A DNA stretch of 39,607 nt from CAYPGT01 sp964512985 (GTDB lineage Bacteria > Cyanobacteriota > Vampirovibrionia > LMEP-6097). The translations under genes were made by a program, and so were the position numbers. The stretch covers positions 1 to 39,607 of the forward strand of contig CAZELI010000021.1 of the NCBI GenBank assembly GCA_964512985.1, written 5' to 3'. Position 1 is the stretch's first letter, and the number at the start of each line of letters is the position of its first letter. Under the pieces are notes generated by a model that was not told where the DNA came from, searched no databases, and worked only from the letters and a program-made list of their open reading frames with translations. Below are positions 31,871-39,352 of the stretch, one piece after another.

Positions 31871-32119
31871 ATGCATAAGCAAGCAACACTCAATAAAGAA
31901 GAGAAAGAATTAAATAAACTAGTAGACTCGTACAAAAAACATATTAAAGACAAAGGTGATATAGAAAGCTGGTCTGATAGTTTTTTAATGGCAGTTCGCG
32001 ATAAGTTTAGAAAAGTAGCTAGAATAACCAGAGGCTACTGGACTTTTGATTTCTATGAAACCTTACAAGCTATAAATAAGGAAAGTATTAAACGAAACCT
32101 CATTGCGGAGACTAAGTAA
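31871..32119 (+). CDS. Small unknown charged protein
   Basis: An 82-aa helical, Lys/Glu-rich protein with no recognised family. It begins MHKQATLNKEEKELNKLVDS; the middle contains SWSDSFLMAVRDKFRKVARITRGYWTFDFYETLQAIN. It has no signal peptide or membrane segment. GAGGA about 10 nt before the ATG supports translation. The upstream region is very AT-rich and probably holds the promoter. Confidence 0.6.
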   Translation: MHKQATLNKEEKELNKLVDSYKKHIKDKGDIESWSDSFLMAVRDKFRKVARITRGYWTFDFYETLQAINKESIKRNLIAETK

Positions 32120-32170
32120 CAAGGTTAATCGAAAATTTATAGTTTAATAAAGAAGCCTACTAGATCTATA

Positions 32171-32359
32171 TTATTGCTGGGCGGGTTCCTCTGCAGCCTT
32201 ATAAGAACACTCTGCAGTATCTGCAAACTCTAGAACTTCCCCAAGTCCTTTAAGTTTATTTTCATACTTGATTATTAGACTATCAAGTTCTTTTCTTGTT
32301 CGATAAAGAGTACCCAATTCCTTTGCGTACTTTTTGAATTCATCGACTATATTTTCCAT
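32171..32359 (-). CDS. Small unknown coiled-coil protein
   Basis: A 62-aa protein predicted to be one long amphipathic helix (VDEFKKYAKELGTLYRTRKE, then IIKYENKLKGLGEVLEF) with an acidic, Ala/Gln-rich tail. No family is recognised. Translation is supported by AGGAG 9 nt before ATG 32359. It is convergent with the 82-aa gene. Confidence 0.55.
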   Translation of the reverse strand: MENIVDEFKKYAKELGTLYRTRKELDSLIIKYENKLKGLGEVLEFADTAECSYKAAEEPAQQ

Positions 32360-32596
32360 GCGATATCTCCTACGTCAGTCATTACCTAAAGTGAAAAGCA
32401 AGTGAGGCCACCAGAATATTCTTAGCAGCACTCCCTTTTTATAATCGGACAGTCGGGTGCAAAACTTTAGCTCTATTTAGTTGAATTTTGTTCATATATC
32501 TACTATTTTAGTATACGTATGACTGATTTGGAGAGGTTTTGGGTGAAAATACACTAAACGACCTAGGTTAAATGATGTAGTAGAGAGAAATTCCCT
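32360..32596. other. Intergenic region without recognised gene
   Basis: Upstream of the 62-aa gene. It contains the -10-like TTATAAA in minus orientation around 32438 and a short palindrome ATACGTAT near 32513. I searched by eye for tRNA or riboswitch motifs and found none. Confidence 0.5.
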
Positions 32597-32713
32597 CGTC
32601 ATTGCGAGCGGAACGCAGTGAAGCGTAGCAATCCAGTCAAGTGTTAAAGACTCACGACTGGATCCCGACGTCGTCCGTCTTCACTTCGTTTCGACGGACT
32701 CCTCGGGATGACG
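32597..32713. repeat. Palindromic repeat copy 7, type A/B chimera
   Basis: The left end CGTCATTGCGAG is type A; the right end CTCGGGATGACG is close to type B. The right arm has the GTCCGTC/GACGGAC hairpin with the complementary loop of copies 1-3; the left arm holds a degenerate version (gaacgcagtgaa). The core is ATCCAGTC/GACTGGAT, different from other copies. It lies 25 nt downstream of the topA stop. Confidence 0.9.
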
Positions 32714-32737
32714 ATACGGTTCTACCAATAAATACTT

Positions 32738-35263
32738 CTACAAAGAAAACACTGACTTCTCTTCCGCTTCTGGAGTCGCTTCTACTTTAGGTCTATATTT
32801 CTCTATATCTTCAGGACTTGCCATGCGATCATAGCCACAACCTTTAGTGTCAGAGCAGGCTACCTTGTCGCCACGCTTAAGCGTTTTATACATCATTAAC
32901 TTATTACACTTAGGACAATGTTCGTTGATTGGTGGGTACCAGAACACTGTGTCACATTTGGTCTTAGACCAAGAGTTACAACCATAGAAGATCTTACCGA
33001 AGCGAGACTTCTTCTCTACGATCTCACCAACACAACCTTCACGCGTACAATGAACACCTGTCTTCTTCTGTATCGGCGAAGTGTGCTTACAATCTTTAGT
33101 AGTACAAGCAAGATAGTCGCCATAACGTCCATAACGCATTACTAATGACCCATGCTTCTTACAATCAGGACAATCTTCTTCTGTATAAGGCCTATCTTCT
33201 GGAGCAGGCTTGCCTTCCTTCGTTAAATTAATAATGGTTTGACAGTCAGGATACTTAGAACAACCCAAGAAAGGTCCGAAACGTGAAGACTTAAGATTCA
33301 TAGTCGCTCCGCAACTAGGACAGTTATATTCTGTAGGTATAACGATGTTCTCGATCTCACCTGAAGCTTTCTTGACTACATCAATAAACCCAGGATCTAA
33401 ATCAGCTGCAGGGTCTTTCTCTGGTTTACTATCTGTGTCTTCTTTTTTCTTCTTACCACCGCGTTTAGGCTTGATCTTCTCTTTCTTCTTCCAATCTTTA
33501 CCGAAATAAAATTCCTTAAGCATCACTACCCAATCTTGACTATGGTCTGCTACTGCATCTAAGCCACTCTCCATCTGTGAGGTGAAATCCACATTAATAT
33601 ACTTACCGAAGTACTGCACTAGTAATTCATTCACTTGCATACCTAGCCTAGTAGGTCTAAGTGCAGTACCATGTTCTACCTTCTCTACATACTTACGATC
33701 TTGGATAGTTGCGATAGTGGGTGCATAAGTAGATGGTCTGCCGATACCCAATTCCTCTAATGTTTTCACCAAGCTCGCTTCATTGAATCTTGGCGGACCT
33801 TCAGTAAAATGCTGTTCAGGATTAGCTTTAAGAAGTTTGATTACAGTACCTTCTTTAATATCATCAGAGAACTTAGAATCTATTTCTTGTGCTTCTGTCT
33901 CTTCGTTGATCTCGTGACCACCATCAAACACTATTGAATAACCAGCAAATATTTTCTTAGAGTTACTAGCTCTAAACATTAGATCGCCCTTCTCAGATTC
34001 GATCTCCACAGTCTGTATCTCAATCTTCATTGGCACCATCTGCGAAGCCATAAACCTCTGCCAGATTAGCTTATAGAGCTTGTATTGTTCATCAGTAAGA
34101 TAGCTCTTCACCGACTCTGGAGTTTTATCGATATAGGTTGGTCTGATTGCCTCGTGCGCGTCTTGTTCGTTCGCTTTCTTGACCTTGCCATAAATATTAG
34201 GAGGATCAGGGTAGTATTTATCTCCCCATTTATCCAGGATGTATTGTTTAGCTTCTGCTTGAGCCTCATCAGCGATACGCAAGCTATCGGTTCTCATATA
34301 AGTAATCAAACCCACTTGATCATTACCACCGATCTTCACACCTTCGTACAAGCCTTGTGCTACTTGCATAGTACGTCTCACAGTGAATCCAAGTGCATTG
34401 CTCGCCGCCCTCTGTAATGTAGAAGTCTTAAAAGGAGCTTGCGATTTCTTACTGTTAGGTTTAGTAGAGATCTTAGTAACAGTGAGTTTCGCTGCTTTAA
34501 TACGCTCAACGATCTTATCCACTTCAGCTTGAGAGCCTATAACCATCGCCTTAGCAGCATCGTATTCTTTCAAAGGACTAACAATACGTTTAGAATCTAC
34601 CTGAGCTAAAAGAACTTTAAAAGGATGATCTTTAGTAGCTTCTGTAACATCTGCATTAACTGACCAATACTCTTCTGGAATAAACTTGAGAATCTCTTCT
34701 TCTCTTTCACAGATCAATCTCACTGCAATAGATTGAACTCTACCAGCGCTACGTCCACCAATCTTGCGCCAGAGTAAAGGACTGATCTTATAACCAACTA
34801 GCCTGTCTAACATTCTTCTAGCTTGCTGCGCGTCTACTAGATCTTGATTAATTTCACGTGGATTCCTCACTGCATTCCTAACTGCATCTGGAGTAATCTG
34901 GTTAAATGCAATTCTAGAAAAATTCTTACTCTTAATGATCTGTGATAAATGCCACGCAATAGCCTCTCCCTCTCGGTCAGGGTCGCTTGCTAGATAGATA
35001 TGCTCAGCCTTCTTAGCAAACTCATTAAGCTCGTCTACTACCTTCTTCTTGCCGCTCATGATCTCATAAGTAGGCTCAAAATTATTCTTAACATCGATAC
35101 CTAAACCTTTGGCTGGTAGGTCGCGAATATGACCAATACTGGATTTCACTAAGAATTCAGATCCTAATATCTTTGTAAGAGTCTTAGATTTGGCAGGTGA
35201 CTCAACTATCACCAAATACTTAAAATCTTTCTCTGAACTTGTTTTAGAGGTCGCTTTAGCCAT
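32738..35263 (-). CDS. topA: DNA topoisomerase I
   Basis: A type IA topoisomerase that relaxes negative supercoils. 841 aa. The TOPRIM domain has VIVESPAKSKTL and SDPDREGEAIAW; the catalytic tyrosine is Tyr322 in GLITYMRTDSLR; FNEASLVKTLEELGIGRPSTYAPTI closes the core. The C-terminal part has four Cys4 zinc modules: CPSC...CSKYPDC, CPDC...CTTKDC, CTREGC...C and CPKC...CSDTKGC. A Lys-rich linker (KKKEKIKPKRGGKKKKED) precedes them. An extended -10-like TGCTTATAT lies about 22 nt before the ATG at 35263. Confidence 0.97.
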   Translation of the reverse strand: MAKATSKTSSEKDFKYLVIVESPAKSKTLTKILGSEFLVKSSIGHIRDLPAKGLGIDVKNNFEPTYEIMSGKKKVVDELNEFAKKAEHIYLASDPDREGEAIAWHLSQIIKSKNFSRIAFNQITPDAVRNAVRNPREINQDLVDAQQARRMLDRLVGYKISPLLWRKIGGRSAGRVQSIAVRLICEREEEILKFIPEEYWSVNADVTEATKDHPFKVLLAQVDSKRIVSPLKEYDAAKAMVIGSQAEVDKIVERIKAAKLTVTKISTKPNSKKSQAPFKTSTLQRAASNALGFTVRRTMQVAQGLYEGVKIGGNDQVGLITYMRTDSLRIADEAQAEAKQYILDKWGDKYYPDPPNIYGKVKKANEQDAHEAIRPTYIDKTPESVKSYLTDEQYKLYKLIWQRFMASQMVPMKIEIQTVEIESEKGDLMFRASNSKKIFAGYSIVFDGGHEINEETEAQEIDSKFSDDIKEGTVIKLLKANPEQHFTEGPPRFNEASLVKTLEELGIGRPSTYAPTIATIQDRKYVEKVEHGTALRPTRLGMQVNELLVQYFGKYINVDFTSQMESGLDAVADHSQDWVVMLKEFYFGKDWKKKEKIKPKRGGKKKKEDTDSKPEKDPAADLDPGFIDVVKKASGEIENIVIPTEYNCPSCGATMNLKSSRFGPFLGCSKYPDCQTIINLTKEGKPAPEDRPYTEEDCPDCKKHGSLVMRYGRYGDYLACTTKDCKHTSPIQKKTGVHCTREGCVGEIVEKKSRFGKIFYGCNSWSKTKCDTVFWYPPINEHCPKCNKLMMYKTLKRGDKVACSDTKGCGYDRMASPEDIEKYRPKVEATPEAEEKSVFSL

Positions 35264-35388
35264 TTTTAAATTACTGGTTATTCCTTATATAAGCATCTAA
35301 ACAGATCTTACATCTTCTAATATTACATAGCTATATCATAATTTAGACAAAAACTAGAGAAATAAATTATTAACCAGGGGGTTTTTCC

Positions 35389-35401
35389 GCCGCTTCGCGG
35401 C
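35389..35401. repeat. GC-rich hairpin in AT-rich gap
   Basis: Perfect stem GCCGC/GCGGC with loop ttc, followed by GCGCAGCGC, in a 240-bp very AT-rich gap between divergent genes. It may be a remnant of a palindromic element. T's lie on its left, not after the stem in the plus direction, so it is no plus-strand terminator. Confidence 0.4.
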
Positions 35402-35501
35402 ATTTGCGCAGCGCTCTGCTTAATTTCACCTAATAAGACTATACAAATTAGTTTCCAGTGCGCTAATATTAATACATATTAACAGTTTAAGGAGTTTGAA
35501 T

Positions 35502-35594
35502 ATGATCAAGCAATTAATCGCTGAAGTGTTGGCCACAATCACTAATTTAGTTCTGGGCCGAAAATATGCATATCAAGTAGTAAAACGTAAATAA
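35502..35594 (+). CDS. 30-residue small protein
   Basis: MIKQLIAEVLATITNLVLGR followed by KYAYQVVKRK. AAGGAG at 35489-35494 lies 7 nt before the ATG, the best Shine-Dalgarno in the window. The peptide is an amphipathic or short membrane helix with a basic tail. A -10-like CGCTAATAT lies at about 35462-35470. It precedes the unknown gene at 35623 by 28 nt and probably shares its message. No family is recognised. Confidence 0.6.
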   Translation: MIKQLIAEVLATITNLVLGRKYAYQVVKRK

Positions 35595-35622
35595 GACAGA
35601 GAGAAAAAGTAGGAGTCTGACC

Positions 35623-36504
35623 ATAACATCGGCTAATTCACAAATAAATAATGCCACTAATAGATTGAATTCTAATTTCGATTTATCAAGTCGTGGTGCA
35701 AAACCTACCGGGATAGCTATGCCTTGGGATGGCAAAATAGCCTATGGTGCTGATGATGGCAATACCTTTAATCCGACTGTACAAAATTTACACAGCGATC
35801 CTCAATTAGTAAAGAATCGTCTTCCAGAGAACAGCATAGAAGCTCCTGGTAGACTGCGTTATAGAAAAAAATTCACAGAATATGACTTAGAAGGGGACTT
35901 AATGAATCCAGAAATCATAGATAAAGCCAAAGACTGGACTGAAAGAATTACTGACTTTTTTAAATTAGCTAGCGATGCTGCTGGTAAAGTGTTCTCACAA
36001 CTTGGTGATATAACTAATATTGGAATTAATAAAACTGCAAGCAGTCCTATGCTTGTAACCGTTGGTGCCGCTGGAGTTGGACTAGTAGCTGGACTTAAAG
36101 CAGTGAAAAATATTATCCATGGTGTTAGCGTAGCAATAGATTCGAAAAAGGATACTAAATTGGGTTGGTTACCATATGAACTATTAGGTATATTACAAGG
36201 TGGTTTATTCTTTGGTCTAATGTCCCCATTCTTCGGTAAGAGAAATTTCCTTACAGAATTCCAAGACGGTAAACCAGTAGTTAAAATGAAATCAATAACT
36301 GGATTAGCTCTCGCTTGCCTAGGTTTCAGCGGTGCAATGAATCTTGCTAAAGGTGCTGGTAACTCGCTACTCGCTAAGATCCCAATAATTGGACCACTAC
36401 TACAACAAATTTTTGAGACTATTTTTGGAGCGCAGAGAGAAGTAACTGTAGCTACTCCAGGTAGCACTGCTGGCGCTGAGCAGGCTGTCCCTGCTCATGG
36501 TTAA
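35623..36504 (+). CDS. Unknown membrane-associated protein, apparent ATA start
   Basis: About 293 aa, family not recognised. The N-terminal 100 residues are polar (SSRGAKPTGIAMPWDGKIAYGADDGN). The rest has three or four hydrophobic segments: SPMLVTVGAAGVGLVAGLKA, LGILQGGLFFGLMSPFFG, ITGLALACLGFSGAMNLAKG and LLAKIPIIGPLLQQIFETIFG; no signal peptide. AGGAG at 35611-35615 lies 7 nt before an in-frame ATA (35623); the first conventional start, TTG 35665, has no ribosome site. I chose ATA, with TTG as the alternative. It is convergent with gatB, 1 nt apart. Confidence 0.6.
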   Translation: MTSANSQINNATNRLNSNFDLSSRGAKPTGIAMPWDGKIAYGADDGNTFNPTVQNLHSDPQLVKNRLPENSIEAPGRLRYRKKFTEYDLEGDLMNPEIIDKAKDWTERITDFFKLASDAAGKVFSQLGDITNIGINKTASSPMLVTVGAAGVGLVAGLKAVKNIIHGVSVAIDSKKDTKLGWLPYELLGILQGGLFFGLMSPFFGKRNFLTEFQDGKPVVKMKSITGLALACLGFSGAMNLAKGAGNSLLAKIPIIGPLLQQIFETIFGAQREVTVATPGSTAGAEQAVPAHG

Positions 36505-36505
36505 T

Positions 36506-37957
36506 CTAAGTTAAAAGTTTAGCAAGCATATCATTTACTAATGCTGGTGCAGCCTTACCCTGAGTAAGTTTCATCACTTGTCCTACAAAGAACCCTTGGA
36601 TTTTAGTGTTACCAGATTTATATTGTTCTACTTGTTTAGGATTAGCAGCTATTACTTCTCTGATCACAGCTTCTAAAGCTCCAGTATCAGTGATCTGTGC
36701 TAGCCCCTTATCATCGATTAACTTCTGTACTGGTGTACCATTAACCAGAAGCTCATTAATAATATCGTTCTTAGCAATATTATCCGAAATAAGACCTTGA
36801 TCTATTAAGCTAATCATCTCCGCAAGCAGTTTAGGCGTAAGCTTAGTATCTCTTACACTTAGCTTATTCTCATTCAGGTAAGCGGCAACAGAACCTACTA
36901 TCCAATTCGCTACTTTAACGGCGCTCGCACCAAGACTAATAGTCTCTTCAAAAAACATTACAGAATCTACTTCTTCAGTAAGAGTAGTAGCAGTATCTTC
37001 ATGAAGTTGAAACTCTGCTATATATCGATTACGTTTTTGTTGTGGTAATTCTGGAAGAGAAGCCTTAGCATCATCGATCTGTTTCTGTATCAGAATTACC
37101 GGTAATAGATCTGGTTCAGGGAAGTATCGATAATCATGTGCTTCTTCTTTCGATCTCATAGAATGGGTTTTACCAGTGTTCTCATCAAAGAGCCTTGTCT
37201 CTTGTACTACAGTACCACCTTGATCTAATATTTCTGATTGACGTTTATATTCATATTCAATAGCGCGTGAAATAGATCTAAAGCTATTAACATTCTTAAT
37301 CTCAGCGCGAGTACCGAACTTCTCAGCACCTGGTTTATTAAGCGATATATTAATATCACATCTTAGAGAACCTTCTTGCATATTACCGTCACAAACTCCT
37401 ATATAGAGAAGTATTTTACGTAACTCTTTCACGTAAGCTACAGCCTCGTCAGCAGAACGTATATCAGGCTCTGAAACTATCTCTATAAGCGGCGTAGAAG
37501 CGCGGTTAAGATCCACTAATGAATAATCAGAACCATGCAATCTCTCAGCGCCAGAATGCACTAACTTACCAGCGTCTTCTTCCATATGGATTCTAAGAAT
37601 TCTTACATCTTTATTACCAATATTTAATTTGCCATGATTACAGATTGGTTTATCGAATTGAGAGATCTGGTAACCCTTAGGTAGATCTGGATAGAAGTAT
37701 TGCTTGCGATCGAACTTAGAATTAAGATCTATTTCACAACCTAGTGCAAGTCCCGCTTTAATCGCATACTCTACAGCCTGAGCATTAAGTACCGGCAAAA
37801 CTCCTGGATAACCCATACATACGGGGCAAGTATTAGCGTTCGGTTCCGCTCCAAACTTAGTAGAACAAGAACAAAATAACTTAGAATTGGTTTTAAGCTG
37901 CGCATGGACTTCTAGTCCGATTACGATTTGGTATTTTAAAGCTGTTTCTGTTGTCAT
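36506..37957 (-). CDS. gatB: Asp-tRNA(Asn)/Glu-tRNA(Gln) amidotransferase subunit B
   Basis: GatB binds the mischarged tRNA and activates its Glu or Asp for amidation by ammonia from GatA, so the organism probably uses the indirect route to Gln-tRNA and/or Asn-tRNA. 483 aa. GLEVHAQLKTNSKLFC and the zinc Cys pairs CSC and CPVC (TCPVCMGYPGVLPVLN) mark the cradle domain; HMEEDAGKLVHSG and FGTRAEIKNVNSFRSISRAI follow. The C-terminal YqeY-like domain ends with GNTKIQGFFVGQVMKLTQGKA. TGCTAAAAT ends 6 nt before the ATG. It is divergent from trpA; gatA and gatC are absent. Confidence 0.97.
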   Translation of the reverse strand: MTTETALKYQIVIGLEVHAQLKTNSKLFCSCSTKFGAEPNANTCPVCMGYPGVLPVLNAQAVEYAIKAGLALGCEIDLNSKFDRKQYFYPDLPKGYQISQFDKPICNHGKLNIGNKDVRILRIHMEEDAGKLVHSGAERLHGSDYSLVDLNRASTPLIEIVSEPDIRSADEAVAYVKELRKILLYIGVCDGNMQEGSLRCDINISLNKPGAEKFGTRAEIKNVNSFRSISRAIEYEYKRQSEILDQGGTVVQETRLFDENTGKTHSMRSKEEAHDYRYFPEPDLLPVILIQKQIDDAKASLPELPQQKRNRYIAEFQLHEDTATTLTEEVDSVMFFEETISLGASAVKVANWIVGSVAAYLNENKLSVRDTKLTPKLLAEMISLIDQGLISDNIAKNDIINELLVNGTPVQKLIDDKGLAQITDTGALEAVIREVIAANPKQVEQYKSGNTKIQGFFVGQVMKLTQGKAAPALVNDMLAKLLT

Positions 37958-37963
37958 ATAAGG

Positions 37964-37972
37964 ATTTTAGCA
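37964..37972 (-). promoter_or_regulatory. Extended -10 promoter of gatB
   Basis: On the minus strand it reads TGCTAAAAT. The hexamer 37969-37964 ends 6 nt before ATG 37957. Confidence 0.6.
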
Positions 37973-37981
37973 TGGGGATTC

Positions 37982-37990
37982 TGCTAGAAT
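37982..37990 (+). promoter_or_regulatory. Extended -10 promoter of trpA
   Basis: TGCTAGAAT; the hexamer 37985-37990 ends 9 nt before ATG 38000. Only 42 nt separate the gatB and trpA starts, so each -35 region overlaps the other gene's -10 or coding start. Confidence 0.6.
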
Positions 37991-37999
37991 AATGGCTTA

Positions 38000-38833
38000 A
38001 TGCTTGGAATCTACATCACCGCAGGCTATCCTAATACTCAAAGCACTATTAAAGCTCTAAGAATTCTTGACGAAGCTAATGTAGATTTGATCGAGTTAGG
38101 AGTGCCATTCTCAGATCCACTAGCAGATGGTCCAGTAATACAGAAGGCTGCCTATGAAGCGTTACAACAAGGTATGAATTTGGATAAGGTATTTGAGCTA
38201 CTAGCAGAAGCTCGCAAGCCTGGTGTACAAGCGACATCTGGTAAAGGTCTGAATAACGTCATTCTATTCTCCTACTATAATCCTCTCTATGCCTATGGCT
38301 GGGATAAATTAATTCAACAATGCCTTAAACATAAAGTACGCGGAGCATTGATTCCCGATCTACCAGTAGATGAAGCAGAAATATTATCGAAGAAATTTAA
38401 GGATGCCGGATTGGATTTAATTCTACTTGCAGCTATCACTAGTACAGAGGAACGTTTACGCAGAATCTATGATTTATCTTCTCCGTTTATTTATTTAGTT
38501 AGTCGTATTGGTATCACTGGCAGCGATAGTGACAACGCGTCATTGCGAGGAGCCGAGCGTAGCGAGGCGATCCTCACGTCGCCTAGCGGCTCCTCAGGAC
38601 AGGCTATGCAATCTCCCAGCGCAGTGATTCAGAAGCTCAAATCCTTTGGGAATAAGCCCATTGGTCTAGGCTTTGGTATAGATTCACGCACTAAGGTAGA
38701 AGATGCTTATAAGGCTGGAGCTGATATGGCGATAGTGGGAACCAAGGCTGTGAGAGTACTTGAGAACTGTGATGAGAGTATGAGCTGCTTTAAAGAGTTT
38801 ATTAAAGCGCTTAAAGCTCCAGTAGAGGTTTAA
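38000..38833 (+). CDS. trpA: Tryptophan synthase alpha chain
   Basis: It cleaves indole-glycerol phosphate to indole, which passes to TrpB. 277 aa TIM barrel. Catalytic residues are Glu32 (LIELGVPFSDP) and Asp43 (LADGP). The N-terminal helix 0 present in E. coli TrpA is missing: the protein begins at strand 1 (GIYITAGYPN), and a stop lies upstream in frame. After YLVSRIGITG, about 26 residues (ASLRGAERSEAILTSPSGSS...) encoded by a palindromic repeat are inserted in frame into the loop 6/helix 6 region, before KLKSFGNKPIGLGFGID. GTKAVR binds phosphate. It is followed by a GNAT gene, 2 nt away. No trpB is adjacent. Confidence 0.96.
   Translation: MLGIYITAGYPNTQSTIKALRILDEANVDLIELGVPFSDPLADGPVIQKAAYEALQQGMNLDKVFELLAEARKPGVQATSGKGLNNVILFSYYNPLYAYGWDKLIQQCLKHKVRGALIPDLPVDEAEILSKKFKDAGLDLILLAAITSTEERLRRIYDLSSPFIYLVSRIGITGSDSDNASLRGAERSEAILTSPSGSSGQAMQSPSAVIQKLKSFGNKPIGLGFGIDSRTKVEDAYKAGADMAIVGTKAVRVLENCDESMSCFKEFIKALKAPVEV
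38538..38615. repeat. Palindromic repeat copy 8, in frame inside trpA
   Basis: The left end CGTCATTGCGAGGAG is type A with a GAGC...GCGA mini-arm and GCGATCC; the right arm CGTCGCCTAGCGGC-TCCTCAGGAC is the complement of type B. The chimeric element is GC-richer than the gene, keeps frame and has no stop. Confidence 0.9.
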
Positions 38834-38835
38834 AT

Positions 38836-39315
38836 ATGGATTTCTCACCTTATAAATTAATTGACTATACTGCGAAGTACCATGATGAACTTATAGCGTT
38901 TCTGGATAAGGGCTATAAGTTTGTGGGTTATACCAGTCTAGAACTCAATACTCTGGATCAAGATCTCATGAAGATAGAAGAGGTGTATGCGTCACCTTCT
39001 TGTTTCAAATTATTACTAAAAGATGAAAGCATTATCGGTAGCGCTGCGGTGAAGATTAAAGCTAACGAATCTGAGCTAAAGCGGGTCTTTGTTGATCCTA
39101 ATTATCACGGACAACGTCTTGGTAAGAACCTGTCACTTTGGGCTTTTGATTATGCTAAGGAACAGGGTTGCGACCTAATGCACATCTGGTCTGGAACTCT
39201 ATGTAAAACAGCCCATGAACTTTATAAATATTTAGGCGCAATAAATACCCAAGACCAACGTTTTATAGGGGGACAGGACAACTGCTATGAATATTACTTT
39301 CTAAAGAAGCTTTAA
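38836..39315 (+). CDS. GNAT-family acetyltransferase
   Basis: A 159-aa acetyl-CoA-dependent N-acetyltransferase of unknown substrate. The acetyl-CoA motif A is LKRVFVDPNYHGQRLGKNLS (R/Q-x-x-G-x-A-like Q-R-L-G-K), followed by the alpha3 helix LWAFDYAKEQGCDLMHIWSG and the C-terminal strand LYKYLGAINTQDQRFIG. It starts 2 nt after the trpA stop, so it is co-transcribed with trpA. The function relation to tryptophan synthesis is unclear. Confidence 0.83.
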   Translation: MDFSPYKLIDYTAKYHDELIAFLDKGYKFVGYTSLELNTLDQDLMKIEEVYASPSCFKLLLKDESIIGSAAVKIKANESELKRVFVDPNYHGQRLGKNLSLWAFDYAKEQGCDLMHIWSGTLCKTAHELYKYLGAINTQDQRFIGGQDNCYEYYFLKKL

Positions 39316-39335
39316 ACATAGTTTTAACCTGGGAA

Positions 39336-39344
39336 TGATATAAT
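39336..39344 (+). promoter_or_regulatory. Extended -10 promoter of the RNA genes
   Basis: TGATATAAT with a consensus hexamer at 39339-39344, 20 nt after the GNAT stop. The -35 is weak. It is the same form as the carA box. Start predicted near 39351. Confidence 0.6.
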
Positions 39345-39352
39345 CAACACTA

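Noticed and set aside
32400..32480. Possible tRNA-like fold (GCAGCACTCCC...GGGTGC)
   Set aside because: No T-loop GTTCRA motif, no anticodon arm of the right size.
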